Assembly (NCBI GenBank): GCA_002495625.1
Contig: DAGC01000004.1
Coordinates: forward strand, 188,120-252,119
Direction: 5' to 3'
DNA length: 64,000 nt
Origin: Methanobacterium sp. UBA375
Lineage (GTDB): Archaea; Methanobacteriota; Methanobacteria; Methanobacteriales; Methanobacteriaceae
Part shown: positions 26,252 through 34,939 of the stretch, in pieces
How the letters are laid out: the number at the start of each line of letters is the position of its first letter
How positions within the stretch are numbered: the first letter of the stretch is position 1
Program-made: the position numbers and the translations under genes
The notes under the pieces: model-generated
The model's input: only the letters and a program-made list of their open reading frames with translations
What the model was told of the DNA's origin: nothing
Databases searched by the model: none

Positions 26252-27004
26252 CTAAAACCTCATACTATCCAAACTCAACAAAAATTCTTCCATATATTTA
26301 TCGATGATATCCTGGGATTGGTAGATGGAAGTTTCATAGATTATGGTGGGTGTTCCATTTTTTAAAATGGGGATGGACACGTAATCGGGGCTGGTTGGAT
26401 GCCCGTCACTTGCAGGAACATAATTTAAGATTCCTACGCTCGGTGTCTTCCTTATTATTTCTTTTCCAATTCTCGTGGATTCTTCATCATTTAAGGGAGC
26501 GACTATAGCATTATTTAATACGTACTGGTCTCTATGTCCGTGGACATCTACGCAGAAAGTGTAGTTTTTACTGTTTATATCTGGCACTGCAAATTTTTGG
26601 GCAAGTAATTGGCCGTTCATCCTGCTTTTGTCAAAATCATCTTTATCCTGGGTAACATCAACTATATAAACATAATAGGAGTTGTTTAAAGAGTTATTAT
26701 ATTTTTTCAAATATTTTAAAAAGGAGTTGTGTGATTTAAACTCAAATGGATGAACCCCCACAATGATGGCTATTTTATTGGTGGAATTGGGATTTCCATA
26801 GGGTCCTTCCAGTGTAACACTACCCAGTTCATCTGATCCTATAGTTTTGGATTCGAAACTGGTTTCAGAGTGATTGTTAGAGCTGGAATTATTAGATTGG
26901 TCGCCTGTATTTTTACTAAAAACAAGTTCCTGTACGATAAAAATGCCGGCTATTATAACAAAGATAACGATAATAATCGTCAGAATTTTATTTATTTTTT
27001 TCAT
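26252..27004 (-). CDS. Membrane-anchored aspartoacylase/zinc-carboxypeptidase-like protein
   Basis: A 250-residue protein with one N-terminal membrane anchor (about residues 6-28) and a Ser/Asn-rich linker to residue 55. The extracellular domain has the zinc ligand pattern VHPFE (HxxE) and VDVHGHRDQY for the third ligand region, as in the M14-like succinylglutamate desuccinylase/aspartoacylase superfamily. A related surface protein is at 43561-44736. A role on peptides or modified amino acids in the cell wall is plausible. The surrounding island ends just before it; its GC content is higher than that of the island. Confidence 0.62.
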   Translation of the reverse strand: MKKINKILTIIIVIFVIIAGIFIVQELVFSKNTGDQSNNSSSNNHSETSFESKTIGSDELGSVTLEGPYGNPNSTNKIAIIVGVHPFEFKSHNSFLKYLKKYNNSLNNSYYVYIVDVTQDKDDFDKSRMNGQLLAQKFAVPDINSKNYTFCVDVHGHRDQYVLNNAIVAPLNDEESTRIGKEIIRKTPSVGILNYVPASDGHPTSPDYVSIPILKNGTPTIIYETSIYQSQDIIDKYMEEFLLSLDSMRF

Positions 27005-27248
27005 GTAATCTATCCTTGCATGTGTGGGGGTACTATTTAAGCTTTTTAGTGGTATATTTTAAGGCTTTTGGTTTTCCCTATTTGTTTTTTGCAGATTGTT
27101 ATTTATGTTTTAAAAAGTAATTTTTATTTATAATTCTCTTCTATCTACATATTAAAATCTAAATCTTGATTAAACAAGATACTATAAATACTTGTTAACT
27201 CTTTAAACATTTTAAAACTTTTATTTAAAATTAAGATGGGTGATTTTA

Positions 27249-27641
27249 ATGGCTGGGAAGAATAACACGCCTAAAATAGTAAAGCAAGAAGAAGATCTAC
27301 AAATAAAAATTACTAAAGCCGAAGTAGAAGATGACATATTTAAATTGGAATACGAACTGATTTTCGCATACATAGATACCATCAACAACATCCGGAAAAA
27401 GATCTTTGAAAGGTTAGAAGACGAATTTTTATTTGAATTTAAATATAAACATGATATAACCGAATCTAAGCGTCTTACCAATTTAATGGTAGAATTTCAT
27501 AGATCTGATGATTACCTGTCCATGGATGATATCAACACGATACTCGATACCTTGGGTGAAATATTCAAGGAAGAGGGTATTGAGCAGGTAAAATTCGAAC
27601 AAAAGGGGCTATTTGGATTCAAGGAGAATCTACCTTTTTAA
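27249..27641 (+). CDS. Uncharacterised 130-residue acidic protein
   Basis: I do not recognise it. The sequence (MAGKNNTPKIVKQEEDL at the start) is helical, with a charged N-terminus, a central amphipathic stretch IDTINNIRKKIFERLEDEFLF and a C-terminal helical pair with EIFKEEGIEQVKFEQKG. No membrane segment or cysteine motif. A GTG at 27240 is in frame, but GGGTGA at 27238-27243 serves ATG 27249. It stands alone between two minus-strand genes. Confidence 0.6.
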   Translation: MAGKNNTPKIVKQEEDLQIKITKAEVEDDIFKLEYELIFAYIDTINNIRKKIFERLEDEFLFEFKYKHDITESKRLTNLMVEFHRSDDYLSMDDINTILDTLGEIFKEEGIEQVKFEQKGLFGFKENLPF

Positions 27642-27767
27642 TTCAGCATAATAAAGGTTTGATATTTACCTTTCATCTTCATTTAATGCGAACAAAATTT
27701 TTATCAGATATAGTAGGGTGAAAGATAGAGGAAATGGATATACAAGTTAAAATAAGGATTTGAAGAA

Positions 27768-28097
27768 TTATTCCTCCCGAATAGATTCTTCCAGTTCTTC
27801 AGATTCTTTATTCAGTGTGTAACCGATTATGGTACGTATGCTTACGATTATCACTAAGATGATAACCTCGTTGAACGCGGGTTCAAGTATGGTCTTGATT
27901 AAATCCCCGGCGATGAAAAATTCCAATCCTAAGGCGATTTTCCTGGTGAAGTCGATACGGGTGTTGGCGTAGTAGTTAGTTCTTTTTACTTCACCGATAA
28001 TTGTATTAACGGTTGCTCTGATTCCCCCGTAGATAATTATGATGGAACCTATTATTGCAAAGGCTAGAGAAATTCCAGTTAATAAGAATTCACCCAT
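27768..28097 (-). CDS. DUF1622 family membrane protein
   Basis: A 109-residue protein with three predicted membrane helices (about residues 4-30, 55-75 and 78-95). The conserved loop RIDFTRKIALGLEFFIAGDLIKTIL is the DUF1622 core. Members are widespread in bacteria and archaea with no known activity. It is encoded just downstream of the tRNA-Glu gene on the same strand, with a separate start after GAGG. The C-terminal tail is acidic (EESEELEES-like). Confidence 0.85.
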   Translation of the reverse strand: MGEFLLTGISLAFAIIGSIIIIYGGIRATVNTIIGEVKRTNYYANTRIDFTRKIALGLEFFIAGDLIKTILEPAFNEVIILVIIVSIRTIIGYTLNKESEELEESIREE

Positions 28098-28134
28098 GGA
28101 AATTTAAATCCCCTCCTCCTCTTCGTTTGAAGAA

Positions 28135-28209
28135 TGCTCCGTCCGGGATTCGAACCCGAGTCCCCAGCTCGAGAGGCTGGAATGATTGGCCGGACTACAC
28201 TAACGGAGC
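28135..28209 (-). tRNA. tRNA-Glu (anticodon CTC)
   Basis: A 75-base gene on the minus strand. The acceptor arm GCTCCGT pairs with ACGGAGC, the anticodon stem CCAGC/GCTGG carries loop CTCTCGA with anticodon CTC, and the T arm has GGTTCGAATCC. The discriminator base is A and the CCA end is not encoded. The sequence of the body is close to archaeal tRNA-Glu. A TATA-like AT-rich region lies upstream (28212-28240). No intron is visible. Confidence 0.95.
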
Positions 28210-28250
28210 AAAAAAAAATATTTTAAAAATTTATTTTTTTACATGTGTTT

Positions 28251-28802
28251 TTATGGTACCTGGAAACTATTTATAATTGTGTCGAAGTACTGCTGTTGGC
28301 TGGCAGGGTCCACTCCGCCGGTGACTATGAAGTGTAGGGTGTAGACGAAGTTATCCTTTTCAAAGTATATCAACTTTACCTGGGTTTGGTTTCCACTTCC
28401 ATCCGTCCCAGTGAATGTGGTCATATTAGCTTTTAATCCTGCGATATCCACTGTACCATTTGTTGAATTGAAATCAATACCTGTAGAATTTGTCAGGTCA
28501 TTTTTAACAATTTCATAGCTTATATTTTCAGATTTTGGCAGGCTATTTATCACAGCCGAACTGCCCTTGGTACCGTTCGATTCCACGGAACTTTGATCGG
28601 CCAGGTTGATGAAGTGTGTGTTTCCAATGGTTTGATCGATTAAAACCCAATCGAGGGGGTAATTGAAGTTCAATCCATTAACAGAATAAGATCCTGTGGT
28701 GGACTGGTTGGTCTGGTTGCCTTGCTGGTTGGTACATCCCGAGGCAAATATAACCAGTGCCAGAAGGGTTACTATAAACATATAAAGGTAAGTTTTTCTC
28801 AT
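28251..28802 (-). CDS. PsbP-related secreted lipoprotein
   Basis: A 183-residue protein with a type II signal peptide: a charged start, a hydrophobic stretch and the lipobox FASGC (Cys at about residue 23), then a Gln/Asn/Thr-rich linker. The rest (FNYPLDWVLIDQTIGN onward) has the strand pattern of the PsbP/Mog1-like fold seen in many Methanobacterium lipoproteins; these have no known activity. Located outside the membrane. The start is ATG at 28802, preceded by AGGAGG. Confidence 0.78.
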   Translation of the reverse strand: MRKTYLYMFIVTLLALVIFASGCTNQQGNQTNQSTTGSYSVNGLNFNYPLDWVLIDQTIGNTHFINLADQSSVESNGTKGSSAVINSLPKSENISYEIVKNDLTNSTGIDFNSTNGTVDIAGLKANMTTFTGTDGSGNQTQVKLIYFEKDNFVYTLHFIVTGGVDPASQQQYFDTIINSFQVP

Positions 28803-28949
28803 GGAATTCCTCCTTTTTTAAAGTAAAACTTTTAATTTCGCCACATTAGTATATTATTTTGAAAATAGAACCTTTTAAACCTATTTATTAATAAGTTTCA
28901 CTGGAATAACCATAAAATTATATTATTTTAAAATCTAATTTCCAACTAC

Positions 28950-29888
28950 ATGCACCACGATGAAGTTGAAGATGCCCGCCAGTTAGAAAAGGAGCTACTG
29001 GAGAGGCACAGAGGAAGGGACCTGGACGAGATCTTTAAGGGAGAAACCTGTGAAACACCACAGGGGTCCTGCTATAAAATAGAAGAAACAGAGAAGTTCA
29101 AGATCAAACGCATAGAAAAGGATAAAGCTAAAAAGGCACTCTTATGTGATCTGAAAATCCTGCACGGGATAGGAGATTACAAAGAACAGAACCTGAAAAG
29201 TAAGGGTTATGCCACCATAGAAGACCTGCTGGATCATCCAAACCACGCCAGGAAGGCGGAGGAATTCCTGTGCAGACTCGACGAATCTCCCATGGACTGT
29301 ATAAGGGAATGTTTCCCGGGCAGCAACCCCAAACAGCTCTATTCATCTTCTTTCCGGGAAGAAAATGACTTCCTGTTTTTTGATATAGAGACATTGGGAC
29401 TTAGAAATGAGCCGTTAATCCTCATCGGAACGGCCCGTATCACAGACGACCACATAAAAGTCACCCAGTACCTGGCAACAGGATTAGATGATGAAAAACC
29501 GGTAATCGGCAACTTCCTGGAGGATCTAAATAAAGAAACGGTGTTTGTATCCTTCAACGGACGCGGATTCGACCTCCCCTTCATCAGAAATAGGGCCTAT
29601 CACCATGACATCGGTAAAAAATTAATACACCACCACCTGGATCTGCTACACTTCTCCCGGCGCACCTGGGGCGGTGCACTACCTAACTGCCGATTGCAGA
29701 CACTGGAGAAGCATCTTTTCGACCTGCACAGGCACGAAGACGTCCCCAGTAGCCAGGTGCCGGCTTTCTACAGGACATACATGAAGACGGGTAACATAGG
29801 GCCTTTAGTTCCCATAGTAGAGCACAACAAAATAGATGTTATCACCCTGGCCAGGATATTATCTAAGTTACAGGAAGATATGGTTTGA
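28950..29888 (+). CDS. YprB-like RNase H-fold 3'-5' exonuclease with helix-hairpin-helix
   Basis: A 312-residue protein. A helix-hairpin-helix-like segment (ILHGIGDYKEQNLKSKGY) lies at about 70-90. The DEDD exonuclease core follows: FFDIETLG (D145, E147), FVSFNGRGFDLPFI (second Asp) and the C-terminal EHNKIDVITLARIL (final Asp). These positions define YprB-like RNase H-fold nucleases; the archaeal form probably trims DNA or RNA. It is alone on its strand, between a lipoprotein gene and the permease gene. Confidence 0.8.
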   Translation: MHHDEVEDARQLEKELLERHRGRDLDEIFKGETCETPQGSCYKIEETEKFKIKRIEKDKAKKALLCDLKILHGIGDYKEQNLKSKGYATIEDLLDHPNHARKAEEFLCRLDESPMDCIRECFPGSNPKQLYSSSFREENDFLFFDIETLGLRNEPLILIGTARITDDHIKVTQYLATGLDDEKPVIGNFLEDLNKETVFVSFNGRGFDLPFIRNRAYHHDIGKKLIHHHLDLLHFSRRTWGGALPNCRLQTLEKHLFDLHRHEDVPSSQVPAFYRTYMKTGNIGPLVPIVEHNKIDVITLARILSKLQEDMV

Positions 29889-29969
29889 TCACCGATTTAT
29901 CAGAAAATTAAAATTCCATACAGGACATAAGTATAGATCGATCGCTCTCCTCTTTTACTAAGCTTTGGG

Positions 29970-31406
29970 ATGATACTCATGTCCTGGAAAAAAATTCTGC
30001 GAAAAAAACCCATCAGCCATCTTTTAAAGATCAGTAAAAGTGAAAAAGGCCTTAAGAAGGTTTTAGGAACACCTGCACTGCTTTTAATGGGATTAGGTGT
30101 TATCATAGGGGCGGGTATCTTCATACTTACCGGGATTGCTTCTGCCAATTATTCAGGGCCTGCCCTGGTTATTTCCTTTGCTATTGCCGGGACGGCCTGT
30201 TTATTTACAGCCCTCTGTTATGCGGAGTTTGCGTCCATGGTGCCGGTGGCAGGCAGTGCCTACACCTATAGTTATGTTACTCTGGGGGAATTACTGGCTT
30301 GGATCATAGGATGGGACCTTATACTGGAATATCTGGTTATAGTAGCGGCAATAGCAGTGGGATGGTCGGGTTATATAGTGAATTTGCTGACCACACTGGG
30401 CCTGAACCTACCCGCACAGTTCATCAATCCTCCTGGAGTAGAGGGAGGGCTTATTAACTTACCGGCGGTTATAATCATCGGATTTTTATCGTTGTTATTG
30501 ATTAAAGGTACTAAGGAAAGTTCCCGCTTTAACACGGTTATCGTGATGATTAAACTCGCGGTTATCCTCATCTTCATAAGTATAGGGGTAAACTACATCA
30601 ACCCGGCAAACTACCATCCCTTCCTACCCTATGGTTGGACAGGGGTGTTTAAGGGGGCAGCTATAATATTTTTCGCCTACATAGGATTCGATGCCATAAC
30701 CACCGCTGCTGAGGAAGTTAAAAATCCAAGCAGAACATTTCCCATCGCCATAATCGGGGCATTGATTATAAGCACCATCCTCTATATTTCAGTGACCCTT
30801 ATCTTAAACGGGATGGTCCCTTACTACCTTTTCAATGAAACGGCAGCCCCAGTGGCATTTGCACTCCAAAGGGTGGGGATAGAATGGGCGGATATAGTGA
30901 TATCAGTAGGTGCCTTAGCTGGAATTACCTCAGTCCTCCTGGTGGGTTACTTCGGACAGACCAGGGTATTTTTCGCCATGTCCCGGGATGGCCTACTTCC
31001 CCCTTTCTTTTCCAAGCTTCATAAAAACTTCAAAACCCCCATAAATAGTATAATCATTGTAGGAGTAGTTGCCACGGTAATAGCAGCTTTCTTTCCCATA
31101 ACGGATATAGCGGAACTGGTTAACATAGGAACACTAGCTGCTTTCATCATAGTGTCTGCCTCGGTAATCGTTTTAAGAAGGCAGAGGCCGGATCTGGAAC
31201 GTCCCTTCAAAACCCCATTGGTACCCCTGGTACCAATCCTGTCCATAATCTTCTGCCTGTTCCTGGTGGCGGAACTTCCCACCATCACCCATCTAAGATT
31301 CGTGGTCTGGCTGGCCATTGGATTGGTTATCTACTACTTCTATGGGAGGAAGAAGAGCCATCTCAATGTGGAGGGTGTACCATCAGAAATTATTGAAGAT
31401 GATTGA
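29970..31406 (+). CDS. APC-family amino acid permease
   Basis: A 478-residue secondary transporter with about 12 membrane segments. The first helix holds the APC signature GLGVIIGAGIFILTG (about residues 42-56), and helix 6 reads FFAYIGFDAITTAAEEVKNP, which matches the cationic amino acid subgroup. The protein would import amino acids or amines with protons. Specificity is not evident. Start ATG at 29970; another in-frame ATG (29979) exists. No neighbour points to the substrate. Confidence 0.88.
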   Translation: MILMSWKKILRKKPISHLLKISKSEKGLKKVLGTPALLLMGLGVIIGAGIFILTGIASANYSGPALVISFAIAGTACLFTALCYAEFASMVPVAGSAYTYSYVTLGELLAWIIGWDLILEYLVIVAAIAVGWSGYIVNLLTTLGLNLPAQFINPPGVEGGLINLPAVIIIGFLSLLLIKGTKESSRFNTVIVMIKLAVILIFISIGVNYINPANYHPFLPYGWTGVFKGAAIIFFAYIGFDAITTAAEEVKNPSRTFPIAIIGALIISTILYISVTLILNGMVPYYLFNETAAPVAFALQRVGIEWADIVISVGALAGITSVLLVGYFGQTRVFFAMSRDGLLPPFFSKLHKNFKTPINSIIIVGVVATVIAAFFPITDIAELVNIGTLAAFIIVSASVIVLRRQRPDLERPFKTPLVPLVPILSIIFCLFLVAELPTITHLRFVVWLAIGLVIYYFYGRKKSHLNVEGVPSEIIEDD

Positions 31407-31515
31407 ACCCCTTTGAGAAGTATGGGGAGATTGACAGGCTTGGGAAAATTTACCAAAAACTCTCGGAAATTATTTATTTTTTAAAAAACAACAAATAGAC
31501 TGAGGAGGACAATAG

Positions 31516-32007
31516 ATGTCAGATGATGAGCAAAATAAAGAATTTAAAAGGGCGAGCTTCGCTGCCGGATGTTTCTGGGGAGTAGAAGAAGCATTCAGAT
31601 GCCTTAATGGCGTTGTATCCACTACGGTTGGGTATATGGGTGGTGAATTTGAAAACCCCACCTATGAGGATGTCTGCACCGGAAAAACCGGCCATGCAGA
31701 GACTGTGGAGGTGGTCTACGATCCTTCCCTGATATCCTATAACGAGCTTTTAGCTGTTTTCTGGAACAACCACGACCCCACCACACCCAACCGACAGGGT
31801 CCTGATGTGGGGAGTCAATACCGGTCTTTGATCTTTTACTATGATGATGAACAGAAGGAGTTGGCCCTGAAATCAAAGGAAAAAGTGCAAAAACGCTTCA
31901 ATAGGGAGATAGTTACTGAGATTGTACCGGCCACCACTTTTTACCAGGCGGAGGATTACCATCAGCAGTACCTGGCAAAGCGGGGCCAGAAAACCTGCAG
32001 ATTCTAA
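31516..32007 (+). CDS. msrA: Peptide-methionine (S)-S-oxide reductase
   Basis: Repairs methionine-S-sulfoxide in proteins. The 163 residues carry the catalytic GCFWGVEEAF near the N-terminus, GYMGGEFENPTYEDVCTGKTGHAE with the substrate pocket, and the C-terminal KTCRF, whose Cys can act as resolving residue. GAGGA precedes the ATG at 31516. It is followed six bases later by a hotdog thioesterase gene, so the two may share a transcript. Reductants would be thioredoxin-like proteins. Confidence 0.93.
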   Translation: MSDDEQNKEFKRASFAAGCFWGVEEAFRCLNGVVSTTVGYMGGEFENPTYEDVCTGKTGHAETVEVVYDPSLISYNELLAVFWNNHDPTTPNRQGPDVGSQYRSLIFYYDDEQKELALKSKEKVQKRFNREIVTEIVPATTFYQAEDYHQQYLAKRGQKTCRF

Positions 32008-32022
32008 AAAAAGGTGATTTGG

Positions 32023-32427
32023 TTGGTTGATATTCAGGAATTCTTTAAAAGGGATAGGTTCGCAGAGCACTGCGGTATCAAACTGGTTGAAGTTTCACCA
32101 GGAAGTGCCCGGGCGGAAATGGAAATTAAAAAAGAACATTTAAACGGTTTAAACACAGTCCACGGCGGAGCCATATTTACCCTGGCCGATCTCACCTTTG
32201 CAGCGGCTGCTAACTCCTACGGCGCAGCCACGGTGGCTATCAATGTCAGTATAACTTATATGGCCGCTATAACTAAGGGAAAAATCACGGCCGTGGCCCG
32301 GGAAATATCAAGGAACCCCAAGCTTTCCACCTACACCATCGATATTTTTAATGAGGAGGGTGAAGTGGCTGCGGTGTTCCAGGGACTGGCCTACCAGAAA
32401 AAGCAAAGTCTTGATAAGTTGATTTAA
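32023..32427 (+). CDS. PaaI-like hotdog-fold thioesterase
   Basis: A 134-residue single hotdog domain. The helix segment NTVHGGAIFTLADLTFAAAAN with HGGA and the Asp is the catalytic PaaI/YbgC-type motif. It would hydrolyse acyl- or aryl-CoA thioesters in the cytosol. GTG at 32014 is in frame, but AAGGTGA at 32011-32017 overlaps it and points to TTG at 32023 (VDIQEFFKRDRFAEH). Located directly downstream of msrA. Substrate unknown. Confidence 0.82.
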   Translation: MVDIQEFFKRDRFAEHCGIKLVEVSPGSARAEMEIKKEHLNGLNTVHGGAIFTLADLTFAAAANSYGAATVAINVSITYMAAITKGKITAVAREISRNPKLSTYTIDIFNEEGEVAAVFQGLAYQKKQSLDKLI

Positions 32428-32495
32428 AGCCATTTTCAATTGTTTTAATACAGTTTAATTTACTTTTTAAAAAAAGATGTAAAGGGAGGGTTACT

Positions 32496-32735
32496 CTATA
32501 ACCCTGCTCTTTCTACAATTACGTCTGCTACTTCTTTAGCTGATTTAAAGGGGAAATCATCAGTTTTTAGGACCTGGCCAGCGTCTCCAGCTTTTAACTT
32601 AACATCTCCAGCTTGGCAGGTGGTTTCTGCTCCGTCTGGGAAAGAGACTAATAGTTTTTCTGGTGTTTCAATTGGGAAAGTTGCCCCGGCCAGTGCTCCG
32701 ACGATCTGTGCGTGTATTTCTTCTTTTACTCCCAT
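32496..32735 (-). CDS. MTH865-family small protein
   Basis: A 79-residue protein close to the MTH865 reference: MGVKEEIHAQIVGALAGATF, then TPEKLLVSFPDGAETTC and TDDFPFKSAKEVADVIVERAGL. The solved homologue shows an EF-hand-like fold; activity is not known. A diverged copy is at 8282-8533. It is divergently placed from the regulator gene at 32901, sharing a 165-base region with an AT-rich start. Ribosome site AGGAGATG lies before its ATG. Confidence 0.87.
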   Translation of the reverse strand: MGVKEEIHAQIVGALAGATFPIETPEKLLVSFPDGAETTCQAGDVKLKAGDAGQVLKTDDFPFKSAKEVADVIVERAGL

Positions 32736-32900
32736 CTTTATTCATCTCCTAAAGGTTTTTTTTACAATTATTACATGTGTTGAATAGAAATATATATTAA
32801 ACCGTCACTAGAATGTACAAGGTACAGTTTAATACACTCGTATAACTTTTTAAGTTAAGAAAGAAACCTTTAATAACACCTAAACATATAACAGAATACT

Positions 32901-33653
32901 ATGGAAAATGTAAACAAGCTGGATACAGCAGAGATCTACGACACCAGAGCAAAACTCGAAGCTATCCACCAGGATATCAAACGATTAATCGAAAAATCAA
33001 ACCAGGATTACCTAAATATCATGTTAAACAACATGAAAGAGGATATCATAGATTCCATCACCACTTACATCACCGACGATATCCAGGGAACCCTGGAGAG
33101 AAACATGGTGGACCCCTGTAATATGCGGGAAACCTGCAAATCCAGGTTTAACAAATTCTTAGAAGATAACGCCGAGCTAATAAAGGAGACAAACGTAACC
33201 AAAGAAGCCATAGAAAAAAAGAAGCAGGAATTAAACGATATAAAGGAAACAGCCCCCTACGACAAATGTGAAGCCTGTTTTTCCGAGGTAAAATCACTCT
33301 TCGACAAGCAACTGAACCTGATTGGCTCCATGGAGATCTATAGCGACGACAACCCGGAAGATAAAATGGAAATAGCATCCATACCCGAAGAAACCATGGT
33401 TAAAACTGTCTTAGAACCCATTTCTAATAAACAAAGGTTACAAATTCTGAAATCCATGGCCTCAGAGACCAAGACCTTCACCGCCCTATCCGAGCTAACC
33501 GGACTCCGCGGAGGGAACCTGCTCTTCCACATCCAGAAACTAATGGAAAACAGTCTCATCATCCAGAGACATGAACGAGGAGACTACATGATAACCAAGA
33601 AAGGCTACAACCTGCTGGTGATGCTCTACAACTTCAAAAAATACCTGGACTAA
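32901..33653 (+). CDS. Winged-helix regulator with cysteine-rich helical N-terminal domain
   Basis: A 250-residue protein. Residues 1-160 are helical with cysteine pairs: DPCNMRETC (CX5C) at about 73 and YDKCEACF (CX2C) at about 117, which could bind metal or a cluster. Residues about 170-245 are an ArsR-like winged helix: SNKQRLQILKSMASETKTF, the recognition segment RGGNLLFHIQKLMENSLI and the wing RGDYMITKKGYNLL. The 3' end of the gene is tandemly copied downstream (see 33633-33718). It may regulate the divergent MTH865-family gene; target unproven. Confidence 0.75.
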   Translation: MENVNKLDTAEIYDTRAKLEAIHQDIKRLIEKSNQDYLNIMLNNMKEDIIDSITTYITDDIQGTLERNMVDPCNMRETCKSRFNKFLEDNAELIKETNVTKEAIEKKKQELNDIKETAPYDKCEACFSEVKSLFDKQLNLIGSMEIYSDDNPEDKMEIASIPEETMVKTVLEPISNKQRLQILKSMASETKTFTALSELTGLRGGNLLFHIQKLMENSLIIQRHERGDYMITKKGYNLLVMLYNFKKYLD

Positions 33654-33718
33654 TTTCAAAAGACATCTAGACTAAAATTCAAAAGATATCTGGATTAAAT
33701 TCAAAAAAATACACGGAC
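33633..33718 (+). repeat. Tandem copies of the 3' end of the regulator gene, each with a stop codon
   Basis: Four units start at 33633, 33655, 33678 and 33700, with periods of 22, 23 and 22 bases. The first is the last six codons plus stop of the regulator gene, FKKYLD-stop. The next two read FKRHLD-stop and FKRYLD-stop, and the last is degenerate. Since periods are not multiples of three, each copy is in a different frame. Codons differ synonymously between units. Confidence 0.75.
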
Positions 33719-33735
33719 AATTACAGTAGATTCAC

Positions 33736-34095
33736 ATGGAAATCGAAGAAAAAGACCTACAGGAGTTACAGGAAAAGCTCATACTCCTCTACAAATTCGT
33801 TTCACAGGAGAAGTTATACGAGAAATTCTTTTTTGAAGACTCTAACCTTGTAAGGCCATATAAATATAAAAACAAGTTAATAGAAGAACTTGTTGATATG
33901 GACGATTCTGTTGACTTTCTTAAAACATGTATCCTGGAGGTTGAAGAACTTAAAGGGACCAAAAGAGATGAAAAAATATTTTTCATCGATATCCTGGAAG
34001 AACAGGATACAGAAGTCCTGTTTCGTAAATATGGATTGGAAAACCTGGAAGATGTGCAGGATCTGGACTTAAACGACTTACTCGAATACTTCTAG
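33736..34095 (+). CDS. Uncharacterised 119-residue acidic helical protein
   Basis: I do not recognise it. The sequence is strongly acidic, starting MEIEEKDLQELQEKLILLYK, with predicted helices throughout and no cysteine motif or membrane segment. The C-terminus ends in an acidic Leu-rich run (DVQDLDLNDLLEYF). ATG at 33736 follows a weak site. It lies just after the repeat of the regulator gene and convergent to the 5-FCL gene. It may be cotranscribed with the regulator. Confidence 0.6.
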   Translation: MEIEEKDLQELQEKLILLYKFVSQEKLYEKFFFEDSNLVRPYKYKNKLIEELVDMDDSVDFLKTCILEVEELKGTKRDEKIFFIDILEEQDTEVLFRKYGLENLEDVQDLDLNDLLEYF

Positions 34096-34115
34096 ATGCC
34101 GCCTATTGTATCCTT

Positions 34116-34724
34116 CTAGGCACGAACAATTCTTACCACCCTTTCCGGGGTGATTATCATATTTATTTTTCGGTCATGGGGTTCCAGAGGTACTTTTTCT
34201 ACGATCTGAGCTTCATGGACCGTGGTTACTATTGGTGTTTTTCCGGTAATAGCCTTTTCACCTAAAAGGTGTTCTATCTCCTGGTCTGCGTATCCACCGC
34301 CCTTTCCCAGTCTCCCACCAGTAAGATCGACTGCCACGGAACCTTCCACCACCAGGTCTACCGTGGGAAAATCAACCAACGTTCTACCAAATTGGAAGGC
34401 GCCTTTAATGGTGGAAGCCTTACTTTCCCGGCCAGAAGCATCACCCGGGCCGATGTATAGATATCCATGCTTTAGTTTAGGGGATGCCATAATCAATGCC
34501 TTACCATCCCGGAGGGCGTATTCGCGTACCTTTCTCTGGGCCTGATCCGGACTGGAGAACACCACCCTGGAATCCTTCCATTCTGGAGTGTCCCTGAGCA
34601 TATTAGCAGCCTTGAGTGCCCCTTTGAAATTGGGGATTCTACCATAATCAGTTTTCCGGTGGGTAAATCCCTTCTCTCCCAGGAGATTCCAGATTTCTTC
34701 CCTTAATTTCCCTTTATCATCCAT
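34116..34724 (-). CDS. 5-formyltetrahydrofolate cyclo-ligase family protein
   Basis: A 202-residue protein of the MTHFS superfamily. The ATP-binding signature GRLGKGGGYADQEIEHL (about residues 133-149) is intact. In bacteria the enzyme converts 5-formyl-THF to methenyl-THF with ATP. Methanogens use tetrahydromethanopterin instead, so the archaeal homologue may act on that pterin or a related formyl compound. Divergent from the HMG-CoA synthase gene. Confidence 0.85.
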   Translation of the reverse strand: MDDKGKLREEIWNLLGEKGFTHRKTDYGRIPNFKGALKAANMLRDTPEWKDSRVVFSSPDQAQRKVREYALRDGKALIMASPKLKHGYLYIGPGDASGRESKASTIKGAFQFGRTLVDFPTVDLVVEGSVAVDLTGGRLGKGGGYADQEIEHLLGEKAITGKTPIVTTVHEAQIVEKVPLEPHDRKINMIITPERVVRIVRA

Positions 34725-34939
34725 TTATATTCCTCATTTGCAGATTAGATAAGTTTTAAACATTAAATTGTTAGGAAATTTCCCATAATATTTATAAGGA
34801 TGGAGGCAGTAAAATACATTTAATATTTTCTAAATATTTTCTTCTGGATTTTAAAAATAACATCCCAAAATTATTCAATCCGAATTAAACAAAGGTATAA
34901 AAGATTAATCAAGAATTAATTCTAAAGAGTAGTGATTTA

